64,000 bases of DNA from Isoetes taiwanensis (Eukaryota > Streptophyta > Lycopodiopsida > Isoetales > Isoetaceae), in contig JAJEKV010000013.1 of the NCBI GenBank assembly GCA_021234155.1, positions 308,001 through 372,000 of the forward strand, in the 5' to 3' direction. Position 1 is the stretch's first letter, and every line of letters starts with the position of its first letter. Shown piece after piece: positions 22,456 to 32,460 of the stretch. Below the pieces are notes generated by a model that saw only the letters and a program-made list of their open reading frames with translations, was not told where the DNA came from and searched no databases. Both the position numbers and the translations under genes were made by a program.

Positions 22456-22470
22456 AAATATGATATCTAT
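22456..22470 (+). repeat. Target site duplication, right copy
   Basis: AAATATGATATCTAT, identical to 21720-21734. Confidence 0.9.
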
Positions 22471-22759
22471 GATCTGCTCTTGGGAAGAAAGTGGTTGTCA
22501 ACAGTGGATGCAGGACCTGCATGGTCAAGAGGAGAATGTACCATATCAAATGGCAAAAAAAAGGTAACACTCTACAATAAGGTGGGAGAATTTGAAGCTT
22601 TAAATTTCATTGAAGAAGATATTCTGATGCCAAATCCCTGTGGTGAATATGAGCTTGCTGCACCTGAGCAACTACCAGAGCCAAAAGTTCCTATTGAGGT
22701 AAATTTGTCAAAAACAGAAAGCTTTGCTTATTTATGGTTTGAGGGTGGTGTTTCAAAAA

Positions 22760-22832
22760 GATTGGATTCTAGGCCTGGAATCTAGAGGATTATGGCCCCA
22801 GAATCCTTGGATTCTGGGCCTCGAATCCGAAG
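22760..22832. repeat. Two adjacent GATTC-GGCCT-GAATC palindromes
   Basis: GGATTCTAGGCCTGGAATCT (22763) and GGATTCTGGGCCTCGAATCC (22810) are both near-palindromes and copies of each other. They mark the point where the retroelement homology ends. The GATTC/GAATC core resembles that of the 36-45 kb array. Confidence 0.5.
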
Positions 22833-24480
22833 ACCCTATATGTCGTTTAGGGGAACCAATAGTGTGGGCATCAAGCAGCCCTCTTATTTGGGGCTTTTGA
22901 TCTAGACCATTAGATTTGGGAATTTGATCTGGACCGTCAGTAAAAAGTCCTCAATACTAAATGTCACCTAAAGAGGTGGCATTCATCTTAACCATTACTT
23001 AAAAAAAGGGCATGAACCTTGACCATTATTTCTATTTTGTTCCTCTAGAGCGTTGGATGGTGGTAAACAATATCCTAACCGTTGAAATAAAAAAAACAAA
23101 GGTGCCTTGCATTAATTGCCCTATAATGAGACAACATCATAGGACGTGGCATGAAAACAAATAATATGCTACGCATGGCGGGTTGCCCTCCGGTGGCCCG
23201 AGAGTGTGTTTGCATGTTTTTTGTTTTCACGTGTCTGAGCTTATGAGATTCATTAGCTGGAACGATTCTCATAATCAGTGAGAAGGCCCGTATTCTCATC
23301 ATCACCATGATCCACCGCATTACCATCTACTCCCATAAGAAGGAATTGCTCTATGAGCTTAAAAACCTTTATCTCACGGTTCTTGGCACGATGCAAAAAC
23401 TCATATTCCAATGGTCACCCTTATGGTGTTCGTCTTTGAAGAAAAAGAAAACCACACCAATGCAACAAAAGAGAATGATGTAAAATAGTCTTACCATCTA
23501 CAGAATGTAAATTAGATCTGTTACCTGGAGACAAAAGGGAATGTGTAATATGAAAATTATCCAGATAGTTTTGATTCATAGGATTAGTGGTGGCCATTCT
23601 TTATATGCATCTAGTCTATAATTGGTACTCCCTGCAATTTAGCCAATTGTGTTCTACTTTTTAATTAAGATGACATTAAAGTGGCATATTGTATGAAGGC
23701 AAGGCCTTTCCATGTATTTTATGCTATAATCTTCTTGTTATCTTCATGCTATGAAATCAATGGAAATTTGTTGCTTGTCTTGTGAAACGAATTGTGATTT
23801 TTGCTTAGAATGATTTGTCCTTTTTTATCTCTACATCCATTCTGCATTCGCAAAATAGGCAATGGAGCAAATTCCTTCCCGAAATATTAACACCGCACGC
23901 ATGGAAGAACTCACAAACTAGATAAATGCATGCTGGGTATGTCACTAATCTCGCATTCAATCCCAATCCCCAGTTTATTAAGTGTTTCATGTTGGTAGAT
24001 TATTGCATGTGTGTGTTATGTGCTAGAGGGGTGACAGACCTCTCGCATCTTGATAGAAGTTGGTTGCAAATTGAATTGCAAACTGAAGGCATGGATACAA
24101 AATGCACAATATCGTTTGCTGCTGCACGGAAGTGTGCATACAAATCTGTTGAAGGGGAAAGGTTCGTGGCATGCATGCACAAAAAAAATATGGTGTTGCT
24201 CTTATTTAGAGGCCATACCTAGTTTACCCAGCCTTGAAAGATGCAATACCTACACCTGAACTGAAGCTTATGAAAAAATACATGACCTATTGCAAATTTA
24301 GAGGAGTAGGGAGAGATCCTCATCAATGCCACGACGATGCATGCAGGTTCATATTTGGCATACCCTCGAAGTGGAAATCCAAAAATGAAAAATCCCAGGG
24401 CAAACTTCGACGATTTTTCTAAAATCGTTAAGTTTTTCTGTCGACTAGAAACCCAAAATCGTAGGAAATCAACTTTAAAA
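22833..24480. other. Intergenic, no gene seen
   Basis: Short unassigned frames only (23926-24222 is the longest plus-strand one, without a domain). Words such as GACCATTA, GACCGTCAG and AACCGTTG recur at 22910-23090, suggesting a decayed short repeat. Confidence 0.45.
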
Positions 24481-24693
24481 AAATTCCAAAAAAGTTTAAA
24501 TTAACAAGATTGATTATAGCATCATAGCAAATGTTACTGACATCGTTAGTGACACAAAGAGTGAGGCTATAAATAACACAAATTGTGGCACCTATAGCTT
24601 CACTTCTGTATATGTGGTCACCAATAATGTTATGTATGCTTTTTAATGTTCTAGTGATATTTTGATGACTAATTGACCCCTTCTCTTGTAGTG
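24481..24693. mobile_element. CACTA-like transposon end
   Basis: The stretch ends with TTCTCTTGTAGTG (24681-24693), the reverse complement of CACTACAAGAGAA, the standard end of plant CACTA transposons. Inside it, diverged words GTGACACAAAG, GTGGCACC and GTGGTCACC recur, as subterminal repeats would. The other end is not found in the window, so the left limit is arbitrary. Confidence 0.45.
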
Positions 24694-24772
24694 GTACTTA
24701 TACATAACATATGTAATAATACATAAATACATTATACATGACATATAATTATACATACAAGAAACTTATCGC

Positions 24773-24800
24773 GGTGGTCAAGGCCGCCGCGAACATTTCT
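24773..24800. repeat. GCGGCGG subterminal-type word, reverse orientation
   Basis: The reverse complement reads ATGTTCGCGGCGGCCTTGAC and then CACCGCGATAAG, a diverged copy of the unit at 3774-3809. It lies outside the CACTA-like end at 24693 and so may belong to a second element. Confidence 0.45.
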
Positions 24801-25560
24801 CTTCCCCAACTCGTCCATACATGCTAGAAGACGCACAATTTGAACCTGCATTTCTTTGTCTTGTCTTCAGTGCCCTCACGATAGAAGGATGCTGACCATA
24901 ACGACTCGTTACAAAAGATGCTTTGCATTAAATCAAAAGAATCAAAGTTCCGAACATGGAGAATTATAACCTCTGTAGTTGCCGATATATCTATGCAAAA
25001 TGGTTATTCAAGATGCATATGAATAAAACATGACCCAATAACCCAATAGCTTTCCATAGAGAACAAATTTATGATATGCATCATAGAGATGGTCCTTCAT
25101 GCAATATTGTCCAACACGTTTGCTCGCTCTGCTCATGGTAGACATCATCTGGTAAGTTTAAAAGGAACACTTTTGCATCTAGTGATAATCTTGAAATGGA
25201 AAATGGCACCTATTCTGTATGAATGCCTTCTTCATGCATTTTATTTTATATATTTAACTGCAAAGACACGGATCATCTATATACTTACTCTGTGTGTAAC
25301 AAAGAAAGACAAATTATATGTCTTGGAGGCAGTAGCCACTGGGTTTAGGAAGAAAAGAGAAAAGCTAGAGGGCAAAATCGATCGATAGAAAAGGAAATGG
25401 TGGATCAAGGTTTCAGGTTCTTAAAGCATTGGACAGGGCGAAAATGCAGCTATGCCATTTCAATACCATAATGATTGTTGGAATGGGATTTTTTCACATA
25501 TGCATACGATCTATTGCGCATCTCCTCTGTAACTAGACTATTGAGTCGATTATATTACTA
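24801..25560. other. Intergenic, no gene seen
   Basis: The frame at 25071-25388 (105 residues) has no recognised domain. Confidence 0.4.
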
Positions 25561-25660
25561 CGATCCCGGCCACAGGGAAGCCTGGATCCCTGCCCCCAAA
25601 TGTCTCTGCAGTTGTTTCGGACCACGAACACGTGGGATTTGAACCCGCGCTATTGCCTTG
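25561..25660 (-). mobile_element. Possible SINE with exact Pol III B box
   Basis: On the minus strand GGTTCAAATCC (25644-25634) matches the B-box consensus GGTTCRANNCC exactly, within GCGCGGGTTCAAATCCCACG. The A box is not clear. The sequence lacks a tRNA fold, so a SINE relic is more likely than a tRNA gene. Confidence 0.35.
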
Positions 25661-25768
25661 AGTTCATGTGCCCATATGATACATGGAAGCTATTTTCAAT
25701 CACCATGAAATTTCCACTACGTTACTGTAGTACTCTTTGCACTTTACTAGTTCTCATTTAGTATCATC

Positions 25769-25872
25769 GTTTTTTTTTTTTTTTCAACCATCCGATGGTA
25801 GTTAGTGGGTTTTAAGCCTGGGTGGGGGTTGCCCATAATCAATGGCTTGACCACTAGGCCACCAGCCGCGAT
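25769..25872 (-). mobile_element. tRNA-derived SINE copy 1 of 3
   Basis: On the minus strand the A box TGGCCTAGTGG (25861-25851) is followed by GTCAAGCCATTG, then a B-box-like GGCTTAAAACC (25818-25808) and an A tail (the T run at 25770-25784). Length is about 100 bp. Confidence 0.75.
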
Positions 25873-25910
25873 GTTTTATACACTTTCTTATTTACGTTCA
25901 TCGTCTCATG

Positions 25911-26009
25911 TTTTTTCGTTGCCGCCATCCAACGGTAGTCAGTGGGTTTTGAGCCTGGGTGGGGATTTCCCATTACCAATGGCATGACCAATAGGCCACC
26001 GGCGCGATG
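25911..26009 (-). mobile_element. tRNA-derived SINE copy 2 of 3
   Basis: The same unit, with GGTGGCCTATTGGTCATGCC at the A-box end and GGCTCAAAACC (25955-25945) at the B-box position. It has a short tail (TTTTTT at 25911). It is separated from copy 1 by about 40 bp of unrelated DNA. Confidence 0.75.
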
Positions 26010-26026
26010 GATATCCTTTTCATTCC

Positions 26027-26120
26027 TTTTTTTTAACCACCCGATGCTAGTCAGTGGACTTTGATCCTGGCTGGGGCCACCCATGACCAATAGATACCAC
26101 TAGACCATCACCGCGATGGG
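26027..26120 (-). mobile_element. tRNA-derived SINE copy 3 of 3
   Basis: The same unit, more diverged, with TGATGGTCTAGTGG at the A box, GGATCAAAGTCC at the B box and a tail of eight A (T run 26027-26034). All three copies lie in the same orientation. Confidence 0.7.
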
Positions 26121-26455
26121 TGGATTTTATTTGTTCACTTTGATCAAGCATGGAGGGAGGAAATTTCATGGTAATCAAATAGCATGTCATGTATCGTATG
26201 GGCATATAAATAGTGCATGTTAAATTAGAGGGGATGTACCTTATTTGAAGCACAGTTGCCTTATTGTTACTCATTCAACCTGTAATAAAAATGGACGGAA
26301 ACATGTTTGTGATACCTGTGGAAATTGGAGAGGAGCAACCGTCGTTTGCTGCAGTAGTGGAATTTCCTTCCAATCCGTTAGCAAGAGAAATAACATATGG
26401 AGAGAAAGTAATGCACCTCAATGGTAGATGTACTACATACTAGAGAGAATGTACC
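26121..26455. other. Spacer between SINEs and helicase relic
   Basis: No feature recognised. AATGCACCTCAATGG at 26410 and TGTACCTCAGAG at 26450 are weakly repeated. Confidence 0.4.
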
Positions 26456-27231
26456 TCAGAGCAGTTCCTTGTAGATGACATTCACAGTACTTTTCATTGT
26501 GTTCTCTGGGGAGAGAAGTATTAGTAGGTCTTGCCTGTTTCGTACACGGGTAAAGACATTTGTGCGTAGATCAATGACCACTCGATCCAATGTTAAACCC
26601 TGACAGCTATTAAATGTGGTTGAATACGATAGCCGAAGTGGTAATTGTCATCTATGAATAGTCCACGGACGATTTTCTGGTTGATAAAAGAAATCTGTTC
26701 TGGAAATCGGGTACGTGCTACCTTCTGGATCACCGAAAACCCTCACCATTACAAATTTCGCATGCATCGACTCAATCACAACTCTAGCATTCTTCGCAAG
26801 ACCCTTCTCCATGTCTAATCGTTTCATCACATGGCATATTGCCCCCACCTTAAGCCTGAGTTCATGATTGGGAATCCCAGAGTGTGTGAAATTGTTTAAA
26901 AAATCCGATTATGCATAGGGATGGTCATGAATGGGCTGGTCTTGCTCGGTTATGTGATCATGGCTGTAATAAATCTTATACTGATTAGGAACTCGGTCTA
27001 GGATGCAACCATTGAAATCGTCTAGGATATCTTATAAAGGAATTCAGGTGTATTTGTGATGTTAGTAGTTATGTTGAATAAGTCCAATGATACAGTGGTT
27101 TGTTCCCAGTTCTCCCCAATATTATCAACAAAACGCATGAGCTCTGGATCCCCCGCATTTCGTATTGGTTGATACAACCTCAACATACGAAAGACTCTCC
27201 ATAGCGACGATGATTTTATGGATGCACTAGT
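26456..27231 (-). pseudogene. Helitron/PIF1-type helicase C-terminal remnant
   Basis: On the minus strand, in broken frames, come SIKSSSLW, RLYQPIRNAGDPELMRF, GCILDRVPNQYKIYYSHDHI, SGIPNHELRLKVGA, then KRLDMEKGLAKNARVVIES (where Helitrons have RNLDxxxGLxNGTRLxV), then YPISRTDFFYQPENRPWTI. After these come LPLRLSYSTTFNSCQGLTLD and RVVIDLRT, the SF1B motif V region (usually INKSQGQTL). The end is RVRNRQDLLILLSPENT before a stop at 26456. This order is that of the helicase half of Helitron Rep-Hel proteins and PIF1-like helicases. Defects include a stop at 26648, frameshifts near 26905 and 27040, and an apparent in-frame loss near 26548 of the segment with the motif VI YVALSR sequence. Rep and N-terminal helicase motifs are absent. 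It is inactive. Confidence 0.8.
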
Positions 27232-27235
27232 TATG

Positions 27236-27257
27236 GTGCCCAGCGTTGCTGGGCACA
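27236..27257. repeat. Perfect 8-bp hairpin next to the helicase relic
   Basis: GTGCCCAG CGTTG CTGGGCAC. It lies where the helicase homology ends. Helitron 3' ends carry a short GC-rich hairpin, but the required CTRR after it is not seen and the position is upstream of the gene, so its meaning is open. Confidence 0.5.
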
Positions 27258-28501
27258 GTTTGAGAACCTTTAGATATTTTCAACCTCTTTATTTCTCCAA
27301 CCGAGCTTCCTGTTCCTTGGCTCTGGTTGTTTCTTCCACCGAGCTTCCTGTTGCTTATCTCTGGCCAACGTCTTTAAAAAAGGTCATGCCGCATTGTAAT
27401 GGGAAATATAAGATTATTAACATTTATAATGTGCTAACTTCTTTGCATTCTCTCAATATAGACACCATCATTGTTAGAAGTTGTGTATTGTTTTTGCTTT
27501 ATTATTTTTCTATATAATGTTTGTTTGTAAGTTAAGTGTGTAGTTTTTGTTTATAAGTTAAAAAGAACCTCTAACATACATTCTCGTCAAAGATTGTGCA
27601 TTTGGCTATGAATTTTACTGCCTAGTCTTCTTTGTCGAAGGTCCATATTGTACAATCAATATTACATTATAATTTATGTATTGTAGTCTTACATGCCATA
27701 TCCACTCTCCAAATCCACAATCACCAAAAAGTGTGTTCTTGCATTGCGTTTACATAAAGGAACTACCAAGTCCAAAATGAAGCATTGAGCTCAAAAAACC
27801 TTGAGGTTTTTTCCTCACAAGGTCCTATGTTGAGGACCTGAAAAAAGAGGGGCATGACTGTGAGAAGCATTTAATACTTGGAATTTTGTCCATTGAGTTG
27901 AGTTGAAGGGTTTTGGGAGAAATTATATATGGATGTATGTATGTAGTTGCTCAGCTATCTAATAAACGTCAAATAATACATCATGTTTTGACCAATAACC
28001 AAAGAAGATAGATAGTAGTATAAAACCTCACAACATTTACCATCTCTTTAGCACAGATACGGCCAGATATGTTGCAATACTTTGAAAAGAATCCTTTATA
28101 TGAGCTAGGTCTTAACCAAAAATGTAGGTGATTCATAAAAAAGATTGGCTAAACTTACAAAACTAAAGAGTAGCTGGCCAAGTTCTTTTGAGAATCATAT
28201 TATTCCCAATTGTATAATTTAAGACCACCTTAGAATGGGTCATCACGTGCCTTTGGAAATATGGTTTAGATAGGGGAATTGAACCCCCTGCCACCAATTG
28301 CCCAAACACAATGCTCAAAATTAACCCAAAACAGATTTCGTAGAAGTTAAAATAAAGCCCTGTATAGTCAAAATTGCACCTCACTCTAGAAATTTTCAAC
28401 TAATAGATTGTTGATGTTAAGTTTTCCCTCTCAAATGCCAACACGTTTCCACAACCTTGTTGTTTGTCTCTGTCCCTTATGACATGCAGTATGCTAAATA
28501 A
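27258..28501. other. Intergenic, minor repeats
   Basis: ACCGAGCTTCCTGTTCCTTG (27299) and ACCGAGCTTCCTGTTGCTTA (27338) form a tandem pair with a period of about 39 bp. GGAATTGAACC at 28275-28285 is the reverse complement of an exact Pol III B box but has no suitable A box. No gene is seen. Confidence 0.45.
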
Positions 28502-28582
28502 CATTTGCAGCTCTTACTCACTGGAGACAACTTGTTTTCTCATCATTTGCAGCTCTTACTCACTGGAGACAACTTGTTTTCT
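28502..28582 (+). repeat. 42-bp tandem duplication next to a TATA box
   Basis: CATTTGCAGCTCTTACTCAC through CTTGTTTTCT occurs at 28502 and again at 28544 without mismatch, period 42. Immediately after the second copy comes a TATA-like site, so a proximal promoter segment may be duplicated. Confidence 0.85.
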
Positions 28583-28584
28583 GC

Positions 28585-28594
28585 TTTATAAAGG
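28585..28594 (+). promoter_or_regulatory. TATA-box-like site
   Basis: TTTATAAAGG, followed about 30 bp later by a C/T-rich stretch and a purine-rich leader (28679-28720). The first ATG (28733) opens a 12-codon frame only (MYMTSQEMNTMV). No downstream gene is recognised, so this may be the promoter of a dead gene or of a noncoding transcript. Confidence 0.4.
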
Positions 28595-31500
28595 TCTTAG
28601 TCCCTCGTTTCTTCATAGCACAGGGAAATAACTTTCTACTTAGATCTCTCTAAGGTCCAACAACACAAAGCATTCCTCTAACAAAAAGGAAAGAAAAAAA
28701 AAAAAGGAAAAAGAAAAAGAAAATCGCAAACATGTACATGACTTCTCAAGAAATGAATACAATGGTTTAGCTGCTTCATCCGACTTGAATAAACAGTATT
28801 TAGATATCTGGTGGAGCTGTTGCTGTATTAGTAGTCATTGCCTACAAAATCCATCCATCAATGCATTAGGTGAGTGTTCGATAGACACTATTGGCAGCAG
28901 CAAAGACCATTGGAAAAAACCATGACCTGTGTTAACTGGACTGCACATAACGGCAAAATCATAGCTGCCTTATAGGAAAACCTTTCCTTTAGAGTAGACA
29001 AAGGCATTGTTTCTAGGCCTTTGAACTTGAAGTGAATAAGCAGAAAGACTTCAACAAAAGAACAAAAACTTACTGTAAACCATTTCATGCACTGTTGCAT
29101 AGCTCGGTCATAACCTTACCAGAAGACATGCCTTTTTGCACTTTTTTACACCTAGGTGTTTGGCCTCATTAATCCATCTTCAAAGCCACCTCCATCGATC
29201 CTAGACTGCTCAATCTGCTATAAAACGTGCTCTAAGTGTGGCTCATTATCCAGCACTATGGCATTGCCCAAGCTATGCTTAGCTTATCTTTTAAATCTTT
29301 GGATAAAATCTCCTTGCCATAAAATAGAATGATCAATCCAAAATACAGCAAATCCGACCAAATAAAATTAGGATGCAGATAGCTGGAGCAGATAGTTGAA
29401 GATTTTCCCCTTTACAACATAGATCTAGAGCAGAATCTGCGGTTTCCACATGCAGAAGAAACTTTCAGAGCTCGGTTTTGGAAGCCGATGGCTTCTTATT
29501 CTGTCACTGGTCAGTAAAAGGAAAAGAAGTTCCATCCAACCTCTATGTAGTAGAAATGGTCTTCATTGCCATAGCCGCAACTGCCATAGGTAGAGCATGG
29601 AGAGGGCGGCAACAGGTCCATAAGTTTTGGAAAGATGAAAGAGGGCAGAAATATGTCCTGAGCTCCATAAGCTCATACCTAGCGAGCCAATGCTCCCCAA
29701 TGCTTATATTCATCTCTACTTTGCTGCCGGCCTGACAAAACACAACAACGGATTACCAAATTTCAATTAAAAGGAAATCTCATTCTAATTGAGTTCAGCC
29801 TAGCGAAGCTCACACGCAAGCAAGGAGACAACACAAAAAACTGTTAATTAAAATCAATCTTATGGCGCAAACTGTCTTCTCGTTGGCGGTAACCGCTTAA
29901 TGGCCAGCCGGCAATGGGAAGCGATCACCATCCACAAGCGTGGCCGAGCGTGGGGAAGCGTGCCATCCACAAACAAACAGATCGCACCCACCAACTGACC
30001 TAAAATAAGCCTTTAAAATTACGACCGCCAATCACGGCCAGTCAAATTACTAAGATGGATCTCCGGCCGTAATCAGGAGCTGGTTGAAATCCGGGAATTC
30101 TGACAAAACGGTATAATATATAAAGATTAAATCTTTAGCGACCCTACCCGCCTTTATACGGTAGTGGGCGTCCTAAAATCACCAACGGTATGGTACCCGC
30201 AAAATTACCTACGTCAGCTAACACCTCGTTACTCTATCGCAACCTGTAGCATTGGAAACCTATCGAATAATGATCTTAGCTTCAATGAGTTGTCACTTTG
30301 AATGGGGATCTAACATGAATGTATCAGGCGGCCAGGCAATTCTGAGGAATCTGAAAGCGAGGGAGTGTGTTGTTAAGCGCTTTTACATATAATTGGGCTG
30401 CAAGTGCCGTCATTACCACAGAAGTACTATGCCTCTGTTGCTGCGTGTGAGAATGCATATACATTTCAAAAGGCAAATTTTTTCCCATCAGAACTTCATC
30501 TACAAAGATAGGTTCATTTGCGTTGGAGTTCAATGCGATTGCCTTACGTAGTTAAATGTTTCTGGTGGGACGTGAACCATTATACCGACATTTAGGCGTG
30601 GGAATGTAGATGATGCATTGATCGAAAATTTTGCTAGCTCTTGCATCCCACATCACCTTACAATACGATGTTGTAGTTAGAGTGCAAAGCCTTAGTGATG
30701 TTGATGCCATGTTGAACTAGAATATTGACCAAGTAAAAGTACGGGGGATTGGTTGAAGCAATTGTCATGTTTGGATATTGATCGATAAGTCAAAGATATC
30801 TTTGATGTTTTGATGGTTGATATCGCTTGTAACCTTTAACTCACCCCATGTCGGCTGAGGCGTGCAATAAAATAAATGTAGTAGAATGCCTTGCTCACCT
30901 TAAATTGTCAATAAGCGTGTCCTGCAGCACTATTGTGGTCCTTTTTCTCTGTGTTAGCGTGAAATCGCTGTAACACGCTTGTTCTGCATAGGATCGAGGG
31001 CTAGATGCGGTGATGGGTTAAATCTTTGTTAAATTATAATGTTCATAGTATTGGATATAGGTCCATATATAAGAATACATGATCAAGGGTACTTAAAGTA
31101 TCAATCAATCACTTGATCTAAGTGTTTGGTGCATTAGATGCAAAGGTAGACGTTTATGGCGAGGACGTGCCGTTTATCTCGTGGACATTATTCTCCAAGA
31201 CGCCTCCTGATTCAGGCGGTGGTGCTTTAGGTGTCGGCGTATTTCATTTCTGGAACCCATGTGGTAGTATGCGCGAAATATTTTGAAGCGTGGCGTTGCA
31301 TGTAATTTGTATGCTCATCGTTTACATATCCCCAGCGCTCGACCTCGTATCACGAGGACAAACCGACCACCAGTGTTTGTATGCTTTTCTTAGTGATCTC
31401 AAATCTCGCGATATCAAAGCCGCCTGTAACCTGGAGATAAGCGATGCCGCGGTGGTTAGGTATCAACCGTAGCATATGACAATCCAGAGTTCATGAAGTA

Positions 31501-32460
31501 AGAATGCATTATATGGAACTACACCACATCATCCACACTCCTCTTCAGTGTACACATAGCCTTTTGAATCCAAGGTGGGTTGTTGGACTAACTAGCACCT
31601 AGGATAGTTATAGCGGCCAAGAAGCACCATGTGGAAGCGATCCTGTAGATATAAATTTTTTGGACTGCTGGGAGAATGGGATCACTTAGTAGTTAGGATA
31701 TAATTTCATCGCCATTCTATTGGTACTCCTCACGATTGCAATAAATAACACAAAGGTCTTGAATGTGGAAGTCCGGCATTCCACCACCCAGATTATTATA
31801 TATGATGCACAATGAAGAATTTATACAACCGATTTCTTTGGGCGTTGCTATTATCCATGGAAATATGTAAACCAGTCATGGGTATATTAGAAGCATTTTG
31901 TCGGTCAAGAGGCTGACCCTTATTTACGGCCGGTCTATATTAGTACGTCATCGTAATGAATAAAGTTGAATGACCTTTGATCTAGAGAGAGTGCTTCATC
32001 GGCAACTGTCTGAGAACTTTTGCATCTTTGGCAACCCGAGAATGGCCGAAGGCAATATAACATCGGCCTGATTGTCATTTCTGGCAGAAATAATCACCTC
32101 ACTCGTATTGAGTTCTCTATTTAAAAGAATGGAGAGTCCTAAAATGAGTATCGTCGTCCTCAATCCTTGAATACATATCAAATACTCCCACTCACTTGTG
32201 GCCAACTTAAAGGGCTTTATCCTCATGCTATATGTTTTACTCACGTACCATTATGTGGTAATGGCCGAAACCCGTATTGGATTCGAGGGGCCCGCCACGG
32301 TGTACCATCTTGGCGATTGGATGTGCAAGATTCATACATGTGGGGTCAGGGATGCTCATAAAGTCGGTTCACCTTCATTTTAGAATTTGAAACCACTTGG
32401 CTAGGATGCAATATCATCACATTGTTATTGACCTGCGCGATTCTTTGCTATTTCATCACT
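28595..32460. other. Intergenic, no gene seen
   Basis: Frames of 60-85 residues (29478-29735, 30324-30533, 31996-32244) have no recognised domain, and the opposite-strand frames at 29.5-29.7 kb are shadows. From about 29880 the CpG content rises. No rRNA, tRNA or organelle sequence is recognised. Confidence 0.45.

Larger units (their letters stand above)
20173..22785 (+). pseudogene. Retrotransposon gag-protease region, broken
   Basis: From the ATG at 20173 a frame encodes the start of a Retrotrans_gag-type domain and stops at 20349. One base over, 20332-20793 continues it with WDEIVKKFLARFG and ESVHQYVERFNLYL, core gag motifs. A further shift leads to two zinc knuckles. The first has Arg (CGT, 20972) in place of its second Cys. 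The second is intact (CAFCKAVDHYEDRC, near 21011-21052). An acidic linker (21121-21534) precedes the protease region. The protease is split at 21720 by a LINE insertion, and its C-terminal LLLGRKWL motif resumes at 22474. The LGRxWL motif and gag-CCHC-protease order fit a Ty3/gypsy-like element. Reverse transcriptase, RNase H and integrase are absent, so the element is 3'-truncated after about 22740. It is inactive. Confidence 0.8.

Noticed and set aside
28275-28285. Exact Pol III B-box (reverse complement GGTTCAATTCC)
   Set aside because: No A box at the right distance, no tRNA fold and no A tail, so not called as a tRNA or SINE.
29478-29743. Opposing frames on both strands
   Set aside because: They overlap completely and neither has a domain, splice context or homologous feel. 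Treated as shadows.
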